Shown here: positions 1 to 11,672 of the stretch, piece after piece | Numbering within the stretch: the first letter of the stretch is position 1 | How the letters are laid out: each line of letters starts with the position of its first letter | NCBI GenBank assembly: GCA_003864495.1 | Contig: ML133417.1 | Span: 93,052 to 157,051, forward strand | DNA length: 64,000 nucleotides | Reading direction: 5' to 3' | DNA from: Nemopilema nomurai | Taxonomy: Eukaryota; Cnidaria; Scyphozoa; Rhizostomeae; Rhizostomatidae | Translations under genes and position numbers: made by a program | Notes under the pieces: generated by a model | The model's input: the letters and a program-made list of their open reading frames with translations, nothing else | Databases searched by the model: none | What the model was told of the DNA's origin: nothing

Positions 1-1655
1 AAATCTGTGTACACTGCACAGAAATATTATAAAAGTTTTATGACTCCAGACTCGTTACTTTTCTGGCAAAGTCCATTGTACAATAGTTTGATGTACGGTA
101 AGACGATTTGCAATTTATTACGGTCAAACATAAAATTTGGCAATCGGATAAAGATCAAAGGCCGAAACTAAAAACTTAGTATTTAAAATTAAAATTTCAA
201 GTCTTAGATTGTTCTAATAATTCTCAAGTTAATCATTTGAGGGTTAGCCACGATTTTTAATGCAGTGTGAGCCAAGACTAGGGTGGGAGCTACCACTTTT
301 TGTGCAAAATGGTGCACTTTGTGTTTATTATACAAATGAAGACACTTCTCCAAGCTTCCTTGTCTAGCAGTCTACTTTCCAATCATTTATTATTCTTGGG
401 TGACAGATATTTTCATCTCAGCTTCCTTCTTCCTAAGCTACAGTGTTAAACACCCAATTACAGTGTAATAATGCGAGTTTCCTCTTCTCATTCTCCACCG
501 TCCATCTCATTTCCAATCGGAAAACGATGCATCCCTTCTCTTCAAAATGCATCCTAGTGCTTAATAATTGAAACAACAGTATGCTTTTAGCTGGTAAGGC
601 AATCGAATTTTCCGTAGATATTGCTTCTCTTTAGCACAGAAGAGTTGAATTTTAAAATGAATCTTAAAAAATCATCAGAAATTCCAAATGGCTCTCTTAA
701 TCGATACAAGAGTGTCTGCATACAGTAACGCCTACTTCAATGTGTTTGAGGCGCTAGAATGCACTATAAAGTTATAGGATTTGGCCTAACTTTTCTTTAG
801 CGTAAATGCAGAGAAAGTGATTTTATTGGAGCAAACTATTGCAACCTGGATGTACATAAGTAGTCCACATCAGTGAGCCAAAACTTAGTGCAACAAGCCC
901 CAATCATTTGATGCGGAAGCCCAAGCCCTTCCTTCGGATCCAAGGCACCTTTGATCGACCCACCTAAAATAAGGTACACCCACCCAAACACCCACCAATC
1001 AATTGCGTACCCAACCAAGCCTTTTGGATGCCACTTATTTTTAGTTGCCTAATGAAAAGGGGGGGTTGGGATAAGCGGTGGGGGGGAGATTGTTGGAAAA
1101 CTGAGGAAAATATAAGAAGCGGGGGGTTGCAATAAGGGGCTCAGTCAGGAATTAAAAAATGGAGGCTCCGAATAAGAGCGGGAGAATTGAAAAATTGAAG
1201 AATTGGTTGTGATAATAATCCTTGCATGAGCGGAGGTTGAAAAGATAAATAAGTGTGGAGGGGGTGTTGGAAAGATAAATAAGCGGGGAGGGGGGAGGAG
1301 TCGCAGATTAGGCATCTAGGTGTAATAGCCCCAAATAACGAAGCCTTGTTTTGCTATTACAGCAATGATTTTCATGCATTGATTTCTGTGTAACAGTGCG
1401 TACCCAAGTCGACGAAGCGTGCGCTGCTCGCGAGAATTGTATTCAAGAGCCCGAGTACTCAGTCAGTATAAACACGATGTTTGCGGAAACACGTTACTTC
1501 AGACAATCACACTGGTAAGCCCCGTTGAAGGTTCACTGGTCAAGCAAGTTGCAGGTTCTCGGATTCGAGTTGAGGGGCACTATCTACGTGATTTCGCTTG
1601 CACGTTCAATTCTGCGTCGCTTACGTTATGTTATGAGTAGATATCCTAATTAACA
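1..1655. other. Non-coding flank upstream of gene A
   Basis: No reading frame here has coding character or splice-site support. The only structure I see is a G-rich, repeat-like stretch (listed separately). The promoter and 5' UTR of the astacin gene should lie in the right-hand part, but I cannot point to a clear TATA box or start site. Confidence 0.5.
1056..1300 (+). repeat. Degenerate G-rich repeat with 'ataagcggggg' units
   Basis: The strand repeats short blocks of the form ataag-C-G(n) and 'gttggaaa(g)ataaataagcgg', separated by runs of 5 to 7 G. The 'gaataagcccc' tract inside the MITE copies at 47470-47760 and 51161-51543 is similar in reverse complement. This may be an old, decayed relative of that element, but terminal repeats are not recognisable. 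Confidence 0.35.
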
Positions 1656-4600
1656 ATGTTGTATTTTGACTTATTAGTAACACTGGTGTTTGTCACTGCG
1701 ATCAACGCTCGCCCCTTCAATGAATTGGACCGTCGAGATGTTGCTGCTGACCTTATGACGATAGTCAGAGGCGCTGAAAGCAAAAAGGCAGTCGCAAGCA
1801 AAGTACTTGGGAAGGAAAATGGTATGAGATTTGATACCTAGTATACTGCACACGATCCTGGCTAGATTTTATATAACCATGTTGTGATAATGAACTTTTT
1901 GAGCCATGTTCGGAGTCATTCATTGTGTGTTAGTCTGGTTATTGTGTATTCAACCTGTGATTTTGTATTGAGACTTGATAGTTCAAATGCCGTTTAATAG
2001 ACTGATGTACTGGTTTCATGGTCACGAGAAGCCAACTACTTGAAGCGAGAGAATAACCGAGGAATTAATAGTGTTTAATCAAAAATTATCAATAGTTCTC
2101 AGACAATCATTGTTGTTAACAGCACCATCAATTCTATGTTCTATGCATCGTTTTAAGCCTCTCTATCTCTCTCTTCCCTCTTTTATGCTTAAAGAATCAC
2201 GCGACCTTGATGCTTCACCATAAATCTTTCTCTGCAACTTTATGCAAAAGAACTTTGATCATATATAAGATGCAGTTTCTAAATATTATCCGTTTTGTTG
2301 CTCAAAATGCAGTTAAAATTACGGAGAAGGTGTGTCGATTATGCATGCAGAGAAAGTGAAATATTGTGAAGGTTGCGAGGTCTCATGGCATCCATGTTCT
2401 ATGATACGTGCTTGGATAGCAGGCTAAAAAGTGACAACTGATGTTTTGAAATTGGTACTTATTTCTCAAGATGTTATTGAAGTGTCACTACAAATTAGGA
2501 AATGGCAATCTTACAACCCCTGAAATATTTTGTCACCTTCTTGAATACATGGAAAAGGGCAGTCCTATCAGCTGTTCTTCTCTTGCACATAACGTCTATT
2601 AAACATACTACAACGTAATTTAAAATGTTACTTCGTCCTCACTTGTAGATAAATTTTGCCCAAAAACAAAGGAAGAGGAGGAAAAGGCGCTGAAGAAGGA
2701 GCAAAGACGTAAGCGAAAGTTATTCTTCTGTTTACAAAAAGAGCCATCACTGAAGTTTCAAGTGATTGAAGAATGTTTCATCAAATTCATTTGAAGATGA
2801 TTCTGTAAAAAAAACTACAACACTAACCCTAACCATTTTCTTCACTCTTATCACCTTAAAATATACTTCCCGTTAAGAATCGTTTCAGAACTTGCACTGC
2901 AAGTAAGAACAGAACCAACATTACCTTACGCAGGTTTTCTTAAGAAATGGACAGATATGTTCAAAAACTAAACGGAAAGTTGCTGGCAAAGAGCTTGTCT
3001 ACCGTGAAAAGCTGAAAGTAATGACAGTAAAGACATTGATAGCATCATATTTGAAAATTTTCTGATACAGGAGATTCATTTCCAAGTATTTGATTCACGT
3101 GCAATTGAAGTAAAATTAACTGACGTAACAAAATACCAAAATTCATAATTTCAGCTGACCTCGAGGAAGGCGATTTGCTGATGACGGAAAAGTTGAGAAA
3201 GTTGATAAAAGAAGCAAACAAGACCGCAGGAGAAAGGGATGTTCTGACATTCACATCAATGCACTGGAAGGATAGGACAATGCCTTATGTGTTTGATGCG
3301 TCTTTGAGTAAGTAAAATCAGCTCATTTATCTTGTTGCCTGTGTTAGAGTGCCACATATGAGAAATTACATGCATTTCTAACCATTTCTAACTAAACTAC
3401 CAGGTGTACAAAACTACTAAAGACAATGTGCCCTGACAGCACTTATGCTTCTCTAAGTTGAGGAGTATCACATGACTTTATTTATGGTAGGATCAGTTTG
3501 AGACACATCCATTTTGAGACAAATCCATTTTGAGACTTGTTTTGCCAGTTATCGCAAAATCGAGCTTTTCGGATTTTTAGTAGCCGTTTCTGTTGGTGAA
3601 TCCCTAAATCTTTGTTAGAAAGGTACACAAGAACCTGGGCTAGGCAGAATGCCATGCGAGAAATGCCTTGCCTATTAGACCGTGTTTGCTGGTGAGCCGG
3701 CGAAGTGATGCCGTTTACATAGAGCAGGTGTCTTTGCTATACCATGAAGCGAACTAGCAGACGCCGAAGAGAGCAAATGGCAGACAATGCTCTTTGGCTC
3801 AACTGAAACGTGACTGATGAACTGAGAAGATCGATTTTAAATTCTTATCTATGACTGCTGGTCCCTTTGATCTCTACTTGCTTTGATGTTGGTACTTAGG
3901 CCCCGTTTACAAGTCGCTGGTATGAAATGGAAGTGAGGCCAAATCGGTATCATTTCGTACCAGTTCTAGTTCATAGTGTGAAAGGGGCCTTAAAAGGGTT
4001 CTTGCTGGTAGAGAAATGCAGTATACGCCATTAAAGGCTACTCATGCGTCGCATTGCTGTGATGTGTGATTAGAGCAAAAGAAGCTTGAGTTTAAAAAGT
4101 TAGCAAAATATGACCTACCTGACTAGGCTAGATGTTTGATTATAAGACCTTGAAGCTAGGCTTCGTTTTGAATTTCAATGCATCGAGGCTTAATTTTGCA
4201 TAAAGTAAAAAAATTTTGAAGTTAGGCCATGTACAAAGAACGAGTCGTTTCTGTATCAAAACATGAGGCCTTGAGGTTAGACATTTCAGAGCTTTAATTC
4301 TAGCTTCGTTTTAGATTACACGGCATCAAGATTAAGCATACATATAAGACTAGGGCTTTGAACAAATACTGAGGCTTTGAGGCTAGACTAAAACTTTTTG
4401 TATAAGTCGTTGAGACTTGGCCATGTCTCGAATTACAAGGTTCTGCGGCTGGAACATACTTGTAAGTCCTTGTATTGTATTCTCTCTTCATTTTTCTAGG
4501 TCAAAAGGCAAAGGACGCTGCAAATGCAGCTTTCCAAGATTTCCATAAGTACACTTGTGTGAAGTTTGTTCCCCGAACCAGTCAGGCTGATTACATCCGA

Positions 4601-7600
4601 TTCTTCCCAGGAAAAGGGTGAGAAAAATCTCTTTAGCTCGAGAGTTCGCTGAAACATGAGGTTTGGGGCATCTGCAGCCATCGTGTAATGTCACAAACCC
4701 CATTCTAAGGCACTGTCTCTATGCTGGCACAATAAACGTTCCTGGTACAGGAAAAAAGACTACCAAGTATTGAAGTTGACCCTTTACAACATGTCCACCT
4801 TAAACGTTGGCTATAAGAGTTCTAATCTCATGGAGCTTTGTTCATGTTTTCAGTTGCTACTCATTTGTGGGAAGAAATGGGGGCGCTCAAGACCTTTCGA
4901 TTGGTGCAGGCTGCGAGTTCAAGGGCACGATTATCCACGAGTGCATGCACGCGATGGGATTTTTCCACGAGCACACGCGGCTTGATCGTGACAACTTCGT
5001 CAAAATAAATTGGGACTCCATCATGACTGGTGCGTTGCTTTTAGACAGTACTTGAACATCTGATGCCACTCTGCATTTAGTATTCTCTTCCATCAACCAG
5101 CATGTGCCTTTCTTCTATTGCGTTAGTTACAAATTATATCCTGCTAATTCTCCACATACTTTATTTAAAATTTTGTTACACAGCCTCGGTATTATTTGCG
5201 TTAGGCCAGTGGAGATCACATGACATTCACATTTGCAACCAGCTAATCAAAATTTGAGCTCGATGATTCCGTGATTCACTCTAAATGACTTGCTAATTTC
5301 GCTCAGGTGTTGAAAACAGTTTCGAAATAAGCGCAGGTCACGTGACATTAACATCTGCATTCAGTCAATCAAAAATCGAGTTCGATGACTCGGCGATTAA
5401 CTTGAAATGACTTCTTGTTGATTTTGCTAAGGTGTGGAAAACAACTTCAAGAAATACGCAACTGGTTCTGCCGATTACCTTGGTGAGCAGTACGACTATA
5501 ACAGTATCATGCATTACCCCGAGAATGCCTTCAGCAAGGACGGCACCAAAACAATAGAGATAATTGCCAAAGTGAGTCCTGCTCCAAAAGTGGGTCAGAG
5601 AGAGGGCATGAGCGAAGTCGACCTTAGACAAATCAAGAAGCTGTTTAAGTGTCCCGATTCCCCGCCTGTCATACAAACAACTGTAAAGCCAATCACAACC
5701 GCCGCACCCACTACCGCCGCTCCAGTCACAACCGCCCTTCCAGTCACCACCGCTGTACCAGTAACAACCGCCGCACCAATAACAACCGCCGCACCAGTTA
5801 CAACCGCCGCACCAGTTACAACTGCCGCACCATCCGAAACACCGGTAAGTTTTGTATCCTGTTAAGAGAAACTTACCTAAGGATTGCATGTCTCCCGATA
5901 GTTTTCTAGATGCAGTCGTGAAATAAGAGGGTCAAGGAGTAGCAAGATTGCTGGAAATGATAACTATAAGCACATTTTGCAAACCGATTGAAATGCAAAT
6001 TTGATGATAATGACTTTTAACGCCAATCAAGTAAATAATCACTAAAACAGTCGTCAAATTTGTCATAGCCCTTCCTTCGAAATATGACTCTGTGAGGATT
6101 TTCTTTAAGAAAAGGCAATAGCCTTGTCCGTGTACTGTAATAGGCCCCTTTGTTCGATTGCATTCTCGCTCGCATGCGGGTACAAAAGGCTTGCTTTCCC
6201 AAAATATTCTAAATGTGAGCTGTCATAGACAAAGCAAGCAGTTGCAGGCAACTAACCATGTAGCGTGCTCTTCAAATAAAAATCTAAGTTACCAGCAGAA
6301 TGTTGGAAGCATGTAAAGCATCATACAGAGTTTAATTGATCAATAACCATTGAAAGTTCTCAATGTCGAAGAGAATTATTTCTAGCCTCTTCCAACATAA
6401 CACCATATACCTTTTGAAGGCCAAGACAACTTCAGCGACCACAAACCCTACTGAACCCCCTGAAATTGACGAAAAGATAACGACCCCCAAGACAACAAAA
6501 CCGACCGCAAAGACTACATCCCCCACCCCCAAAGTGACGAGTACCCCATTGACATTAACGACGCCAAAATCGTCTACAAAGGCAAAGACTTCAACCAAAG
6601 CAAAGACAACGTCCCCCGGTGACCCAAAGGCGACTTCAACAACCAAAGCCACAACCAAAGCAAGTGTAGTGGCGACAACCAGTCCCTCTAAGGTAACTGA
6701 AGCCCCTAAAACGATAACGACCCCCCGTCCATCTACGGTTGCCTTAACTACGCCCACGCCAGAGATTCATATCATTCATACGACAGAAGTAACGCCAACT
6801 AAAAGTGGTAGTAAGGAAGGCGGGATTGTTGACGAAGAAGATGAGGATGATAAAGGTAAGGGGAAAAAGAACAAAGGCAAAGGTAATAATGGATGGAAAG
6901 GAAGGAAGAATAAAAAAGAAGGAGACAAATGGGATGATGATGATGATGATGACAAGGAAAGAGAGGACAAAGATGAAGATAAGGAAAAGGAGAAGAAGAG
7001 AAAGAAGAAATGAAGAAGAAAATGAAAAGAAGAAGAAGAAAGATCGTGAAGATGATGATGAACAGAAGGAAAAGAAAAAGAAAGATGATGATTGAATAAT
7101 GACATTTGCAGGAGACTGTGGGCAGTCTTAACATCAAAGTCGAACATTTTAAGTCCAACACAACATAGAAGGACAAGCACTTATTCAGACGATAACTTGG
7201 CCTACCACTAAGCCTCACCTTTACTGACCAAAACTGCTACGAGATCAGGGACATTTAAAAAGCCAATACCCTGAACGCCTAAACCGTACACATGCATTCA
7301 ACATAATCTAGCATATATCTTATACTATCTTTTTTATCTTTTTTTCTATCTTTATTATAGTAAACATTCATATTTTTACATTTAGCTCTTTAGAAACTTT
7401 GATGCAGACATATACATACATTTTTAGTTCCTTCAGCCGAACAGGCATTTTATATATCAAAACAAACATTCACCTTTGTTATTTACATTTACATACAATG
7501 CATATTGCCTTACTTCACGCACCTATTAGCATGTAGAACTCAAAGCTTTTCCAACGACAAACTTTTTAGATGAAATAAGAGAGATGATTCGAGAGCCAGT

Positions 7601-10600
7601 GATGAATCATTAAAGTCTGACGTTTAGAAGGGACAGTAAATAGTTAAACATTGCACTTAAGTAGCACCCAGCTGAAAGACATCCCGAAGCATACATTTAG
7701 CCAGAACTGAGCTCTTACTTGAACTGAAAATCTCAAGGATACGTCAAATAGAAATTCTTAAATATGATCCTTTCTGATGACTATTATAGCGAGTTCAGAC
7801 TCTGTTAGGCAGTTTTATCCTTTCTTTCTTTCTCAAAAAACCAGAGAGATCCTTTCTTTTTTTGTAAACAATGCTGCTAAATATTTTATTGTGACAGAAA
7901 ATTAACTTACTGATTATTAGTATTAGCTTATAGCTTACAGTCCACCTCTTTTTTACTTATGCATACATACGCACTTTTGCTTTTTTATTTTTCTATACTT
8001 TATATATTTATAAGTAAGTTATATATTTCATGCATTTCATATACACAACTTCAAAGTAAACGCTACCTATTGAGCAGCCTACTTTGTCTAAAACACAGAA
8101 ACGTCATTCGAGTTTGGTCATATGACTTCTAAAATCACGAATGTTACCTCAAAGGTATTTTAGAAAAGTGAGTTAGAATCAATAGCATGTTGAAGAGTTG
8201 ACAACGCATTCCAACATTTGGCAGACTTTAGTTGCTTTATTAGACTCTTTCTATAAACTTTAGGATACTCTTACACCTTCCTAATATCTGCACCCCTGGT
8301 TCGTTTCTCCAACACCCGCATCTAAATCTCTACAACTGATTTAGGGCATTTTCGCAGCACACCATTCAGCTTATAAGAATGTTTAGTGTATTTCAAAGTA
8401 TTACATAGCTTACATCACCTAAATAACATCATTTAGAATAGATTCACTTTTTTGAACATTCGATGTAAATTATTTATCATTAAAGTTAAAGAGCTTGCTG
8501 GTCAAAAATCGACGTGCCTTCTTAGAATTGACCTAAAAATGTTTACCAAGGCACTAAAACTTTTCCTTAATGCACACAATTCAGTCATTTACTTCTTATT
8601 CTGTAAGTTTCAAATAAATTAGACCCATAGTTTCATTTGCAAAACAAAGGCTGTGTTGGTGAAAGAGAAATAGACAATTGACATTCTTGGATGCAATGAT
8701 CATCCATCGATAGTTCCTAGCTATAAAAAACATTGGAAAGATTTTTCCACCCAATAAAATGCAAATTCAGCTATGTCAATATCTGAATTTGCAAGCATTG
8801 AAATTTTTTTTAAAATCTTCATAGAGTAAATGAAGCTAAATTTGCCAAATATTCCAGCAGCTAACCATATTCTTCATCACATATGAAAACGTGGCCTTTT
8901 ATGCATCAATTAGCAAAAATTTTGACTTTGTAAATTAAAGTGGTGTACTTTCTCACCTCTACGGAAAAATCTCAACAGCCTCAATTTCGAGTTATACACC
9001 AGCACCATATTTGTTTTAAAAATGATGTCTCATGATGGTTACCATCTTGTCACATTGTGGAAGAGACCAATATAAGGATCAGATTCCGATTGTACAGGTA
9101 ACATTCTGTGTTATCTGAAGTACTTTTGGTCTAGGCAAGAACTTTATGTCAATCTCATATAATAGAAAAGTATGAAGAGTTCAAAAAGATGAAGAAATAC
9201 AGATCATTCATCATAGCCTCTTACTGAAGGTGTTTTTGTGGCCAATTAAGTAAAATAGTCGAACGTTACAGCCTTTGGCAAATCTTCCACTATCAAACTA
9301 TGTGTGGCAATAGGTGGGCCAAATGCTCTTAATAGCACTTAGTAGCCCTGGCGGCATGTTGTTCAAATCTTTTCAATATGCATAGTTCTTTATACATGCC
9401 AATGAGGAGCGAAAAGAAACTTATACTTTTCGAGGGGGCCGCCACTATCCACCCACTCAACACTAATAATCATTTTTTAAACATACATCAATTCTTCACT
9501 GAGCAATGAAACTATTTTTTACATGACCTTTAACCTTTGACCTTTATTTTCTTCGCTTCAAGTTTGAATTAACATTGAATTTTAACCTCCATCAATTTTG
9601 TTAGCTGATAGCCACCATAGTTCCATGACCCGAAGTTTATACACTTCAAGCGGACCACCGCTATCCACCCACTCAACCCTGATAATCATTTTTTAAACAT
9701 ACATTAATTCTTCACTGAGCAATGCAACTATTTACTACATGACCTTTAACCTTTGACCTTTATTCTCTGCGCTTCAAATTTGATATTAACATTGAACTTT
9801 AACCTCCATCAATTAGCTGATAACCACCATAGTCCCGGGAACAACAGCAGCGACAGCACCAACCCCTCCACCTGGAGCATCAGTTGTCCCTTCTACGAAA
9901 CCTGCACCAGAAGTGACTGTGCCACAGGTCTCAACGCTGAGCCCTTCAGTTGGTCCAGCCACCCCTGCGGTTATCGTTAACCCGGGTCATGGACACAAAG
10001 TACTGATTCAAATAAAAACAGGATCAGCAGTAGGTAAGTTGCCTCTGAGGCTGTGGAACTCTAACAAATATCTGTGTCCTAAGAATTCTAAGAATTTTGC
10101 ATAGAATACACAACTGTTTTTGCTACTTCTAGCAATTGTGAAGTTCTATACCATAAAGTATTTGTTGGCAATTTTCCAAGTTATTTTGTATACTTGTTTG
10201 ATATTTATGAGTTTTGGCACTGATTATGGTTACCAGTTACCGGTTACAATACCAGAGATTGCTTTCTAAGCGCTGAGCACTGATTGGCTTGACTTGGTCC
10301 ACGGCTGGATCCATCTCTGAATCTCCATACTCCTAGAATCCTAATCTCTCATTAATGCTCTGCGAAGGACCAGACAATTAAGCACTGAGCAAGTCTTCAG
10401 AATGCTTGCTACACCTGATCAGTGGTATAGCTAGCTAGATGGCACTGACCATGCCCTCCTTCCGGAACATTATGGGTGTGGTCACCATGGACCACGCCCA
10501 TTTCTTGTTCAAAAAAAATTTCCAATCCAGCATTCAAGACAAATCATATGGTACAGTAAGGTGACCTTCCTTAAATACGGTTTGTCTTTCCAAGGGACAT

Positions 10601-11672
10601 ATCCCCAATGGCCCCAGGACTTCAACTGGAACACAAATGGAGCACCACCGGCGTGCAACTGCCAAACATGTAACTGCCAGTGCGTCCACATGAACGAGCC
10701 TTCGGCCGGGGTGGAATGGAAAAACAACTACCTGTGCTATAAGAAAAGAGGAGACGTGAACCCGGGCATCGAGTGGTCATATAATGGTAAGTGAATGAGT
10801 TTTGGCAATGAAAACGGGGGTAACATTGTTGTTGGTTAGATTCGATGGAGGAAAGGTGGAAACAGGCCTCGACTTTCCAGGTAGATTGAATAGAAGCAAA
10901 GAGAAGGGGAAAATATGACTCAGTTACTATACCAATACAATGCAATGAACTAGAAATTGTGCTTAGTGGAAAAGAAGGAAGACCTTCAAACATCACTTTA
11001 CTAACTACTCGTTGACGAAACATCATGAAAGCATCAGTGCTTAATTGGAAACAGGCCGCTCCTTTGATCACTTAATTTTATATTTTGATGAACTTTGATG
11101 TTCATATTCACATATCAAATTCTTCTAGCAATGATAAAATATTAATATATTTGTACTCGTAAAAGTGCTTTTGAGTTATGTGTTGCAACAAATGATCATG
11201 CTCTCTTTTGTGTTAAGCTTTCAGAAAGATGCTAAAAAAATTACAACAAAGATTTCAAGAAAACAAATGCCTATATCCTCTATCTACAAAAAGCGTTTAA
11301 AAACAGTACAACAGAGTTAAAAAACTTTTTATTATGACATTGTTGGCTGCTTGTAAAAGTAACTTTTCACAAAAGAAGCATATTTAATGACTTTATGAAT
11401 CAATCATTTCAGGTGAGGTTGCTAACAAAAGATGCACACACGTCTCGGATCCAACATTTGCAAAGTATTGGGAGAACAATTTCTTGTGCGTTCCAAAAGA
11501 CAGTCCTTACCATTTCATTTGGTCGTTCAGAGGCCCTGTAAAAGCCAATGACATTGACTGCCTAAAGATGGGAGTCCCTAATGGACCAAAAGAATGGATG
11601 GATAACTACCTTTGTGGCAGAAGAACCACTTCAAACTCTGATGACAAGGTTGGAATTACGGATGACAATTAG
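1656..11672 (+). CDS. Gene A: secreted astacin metalloprotease fused to Thr/Pro linker and novel Cys/Trp module
   Basis: Ten exons keep one reading frame and give 724 residues: 1656-1821, 2649-2708, 3155-3307, 4500-4617, 4854-5029, 5432-5844, 6420-6855, 9833-10033, 10595-10786, 11413-11672. Residues 1-18 are a signal peptide and a charged pro-region follows. The peptidase M12A domain starts near TMPYVFD (about residue 118). It contains the zinc motif HExxHxxGFxH at 194-204 (HECMHAMGFFH), the Met-turn SIMHY at 249-253 with its tyrosine ligand, and the four cysteines usual for astacins, ending at C298. A Thr/Pro-rich, probably O-glycosylated linker runs to about residue 574. The last two exons (575-724) carry three C-x4-[EDV]-P-x5-W-x-[DN]-N-[YF]-L-C motifs. 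The catalytic residues are complete, so an active secreted endopeptidase is expected. Cnidarian astacins act in development, digestion or venom; the sequence does not tell which. The link from protease to module rests on matching intron phases, not on transcripts. Confidence 0.72.
5211..5458 (+). repeat. Tandem duplication of an intron 3' end plus exon start
   Basis: Two units of about 125 bp are adjacent. The first begins at about 5211 (gatcacatgacattcacat) and the second at about 5336 (ggtcacgtgacattaacat). Each ends in an AG acceptor followed by a GTGTKGAAAACARYTTC-like exon start. The second acceptor (5431) is the real start of the astacin exon at 5432. The first (5306) opens a 30-base in-phase cryptic exon (5307-5336) followed by a GT. 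Confidence 0.65.
5694..5838 (+). repeat. Coding 18-bp tandem repeat (TTAAPV)
   Basis: The 3' half of the astacin exon consists of imperfect 18-base units of the type acaaccgccgcaccagtt. They encode T-T-A-A-P-V/I. The unit preserves frame, so the linker can expand or contract without a frameshift. Thr/Pro-rich sequence of this kind is a typical O-glycosylated stalk. Confidence 0.8.
6856..7013 (+). other. Read-through tail of gene A exon 7: acidic/basic low complexity
   Basis: The donor AAAG|GTAAGG at 6855/6856 has the phase needed to join the exon at 9833. If the intron is not removed, the frame stays open to TGA at 7011-7013. It then encodes a tail of Gly/Lys, an Asp run and a Lys/Glu/Arg stretch. 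This would be a shorter isoform with protease and linker but no C-terminal module. The purine-rich repeat (gat and aag units) continues past the stop to about 7094, as expected for simple-sequence intron DNA, so the tail may not be translated. Confidence 0.45.
7014..9832 (+). other. Large gene A intron, no gene seen
   Basis: This AT-rich stretch between the exons ending at 6855 and starting at 9833 has no convincing exon. The right end holds the 9421-9832 duplication. A sequence near 8828-8850 (atgaagctaaatttgccaaa) recurs at about 17768 in gene B, which suggests a shared old repeat or a common origin of these introns. Confidence 0.5.
9421..9832 (+). repeat. Tandem duplication of about 200 bp ending at a splice acceptor
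   Basis: Unit 1 is 9421-9620 and unit 2 is 9637-9832. Both contain 'ctatccacccactcaac', 'cattttttaaacatacat', 'cttcactgagcaatg', 'acatgacctttaaccttt' and end in '(g/a)ccaccatag'. The second end is the acceptor of the exon at 9833. The first is a decoy, because joining there would reach a stop codon within three codons. Confidence 0.8.
10472..10501. repeat. Inverted repeat (12-bp arms, 6-bp loop)
   Basis: The left arm atgggtgtggtc (10472-10483) pairs with the right arm gaccacgcccat (10490-10501) with one mismatch, around the loop accatg. It lies in the intron about 95 bases before the module exon at 10595. It could be a chance hairpin or the remnant of a small inverted-repeat element. Confidence 0.6.

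Noticed and set aside
1419..1640. Plus-strand 73-residue frame before gene A
   Set aside because: It starts with a non-ATG codon and has no recognisable features. It probably overlaps the promoter or 5' UTR of gene A.
4110..4470. Loosely repeated 'gaggctttgaggctagac'-like phrases in a gene A intron
   Set aside because: Units are too irregular in length and sequence to define a repeat with confidence.
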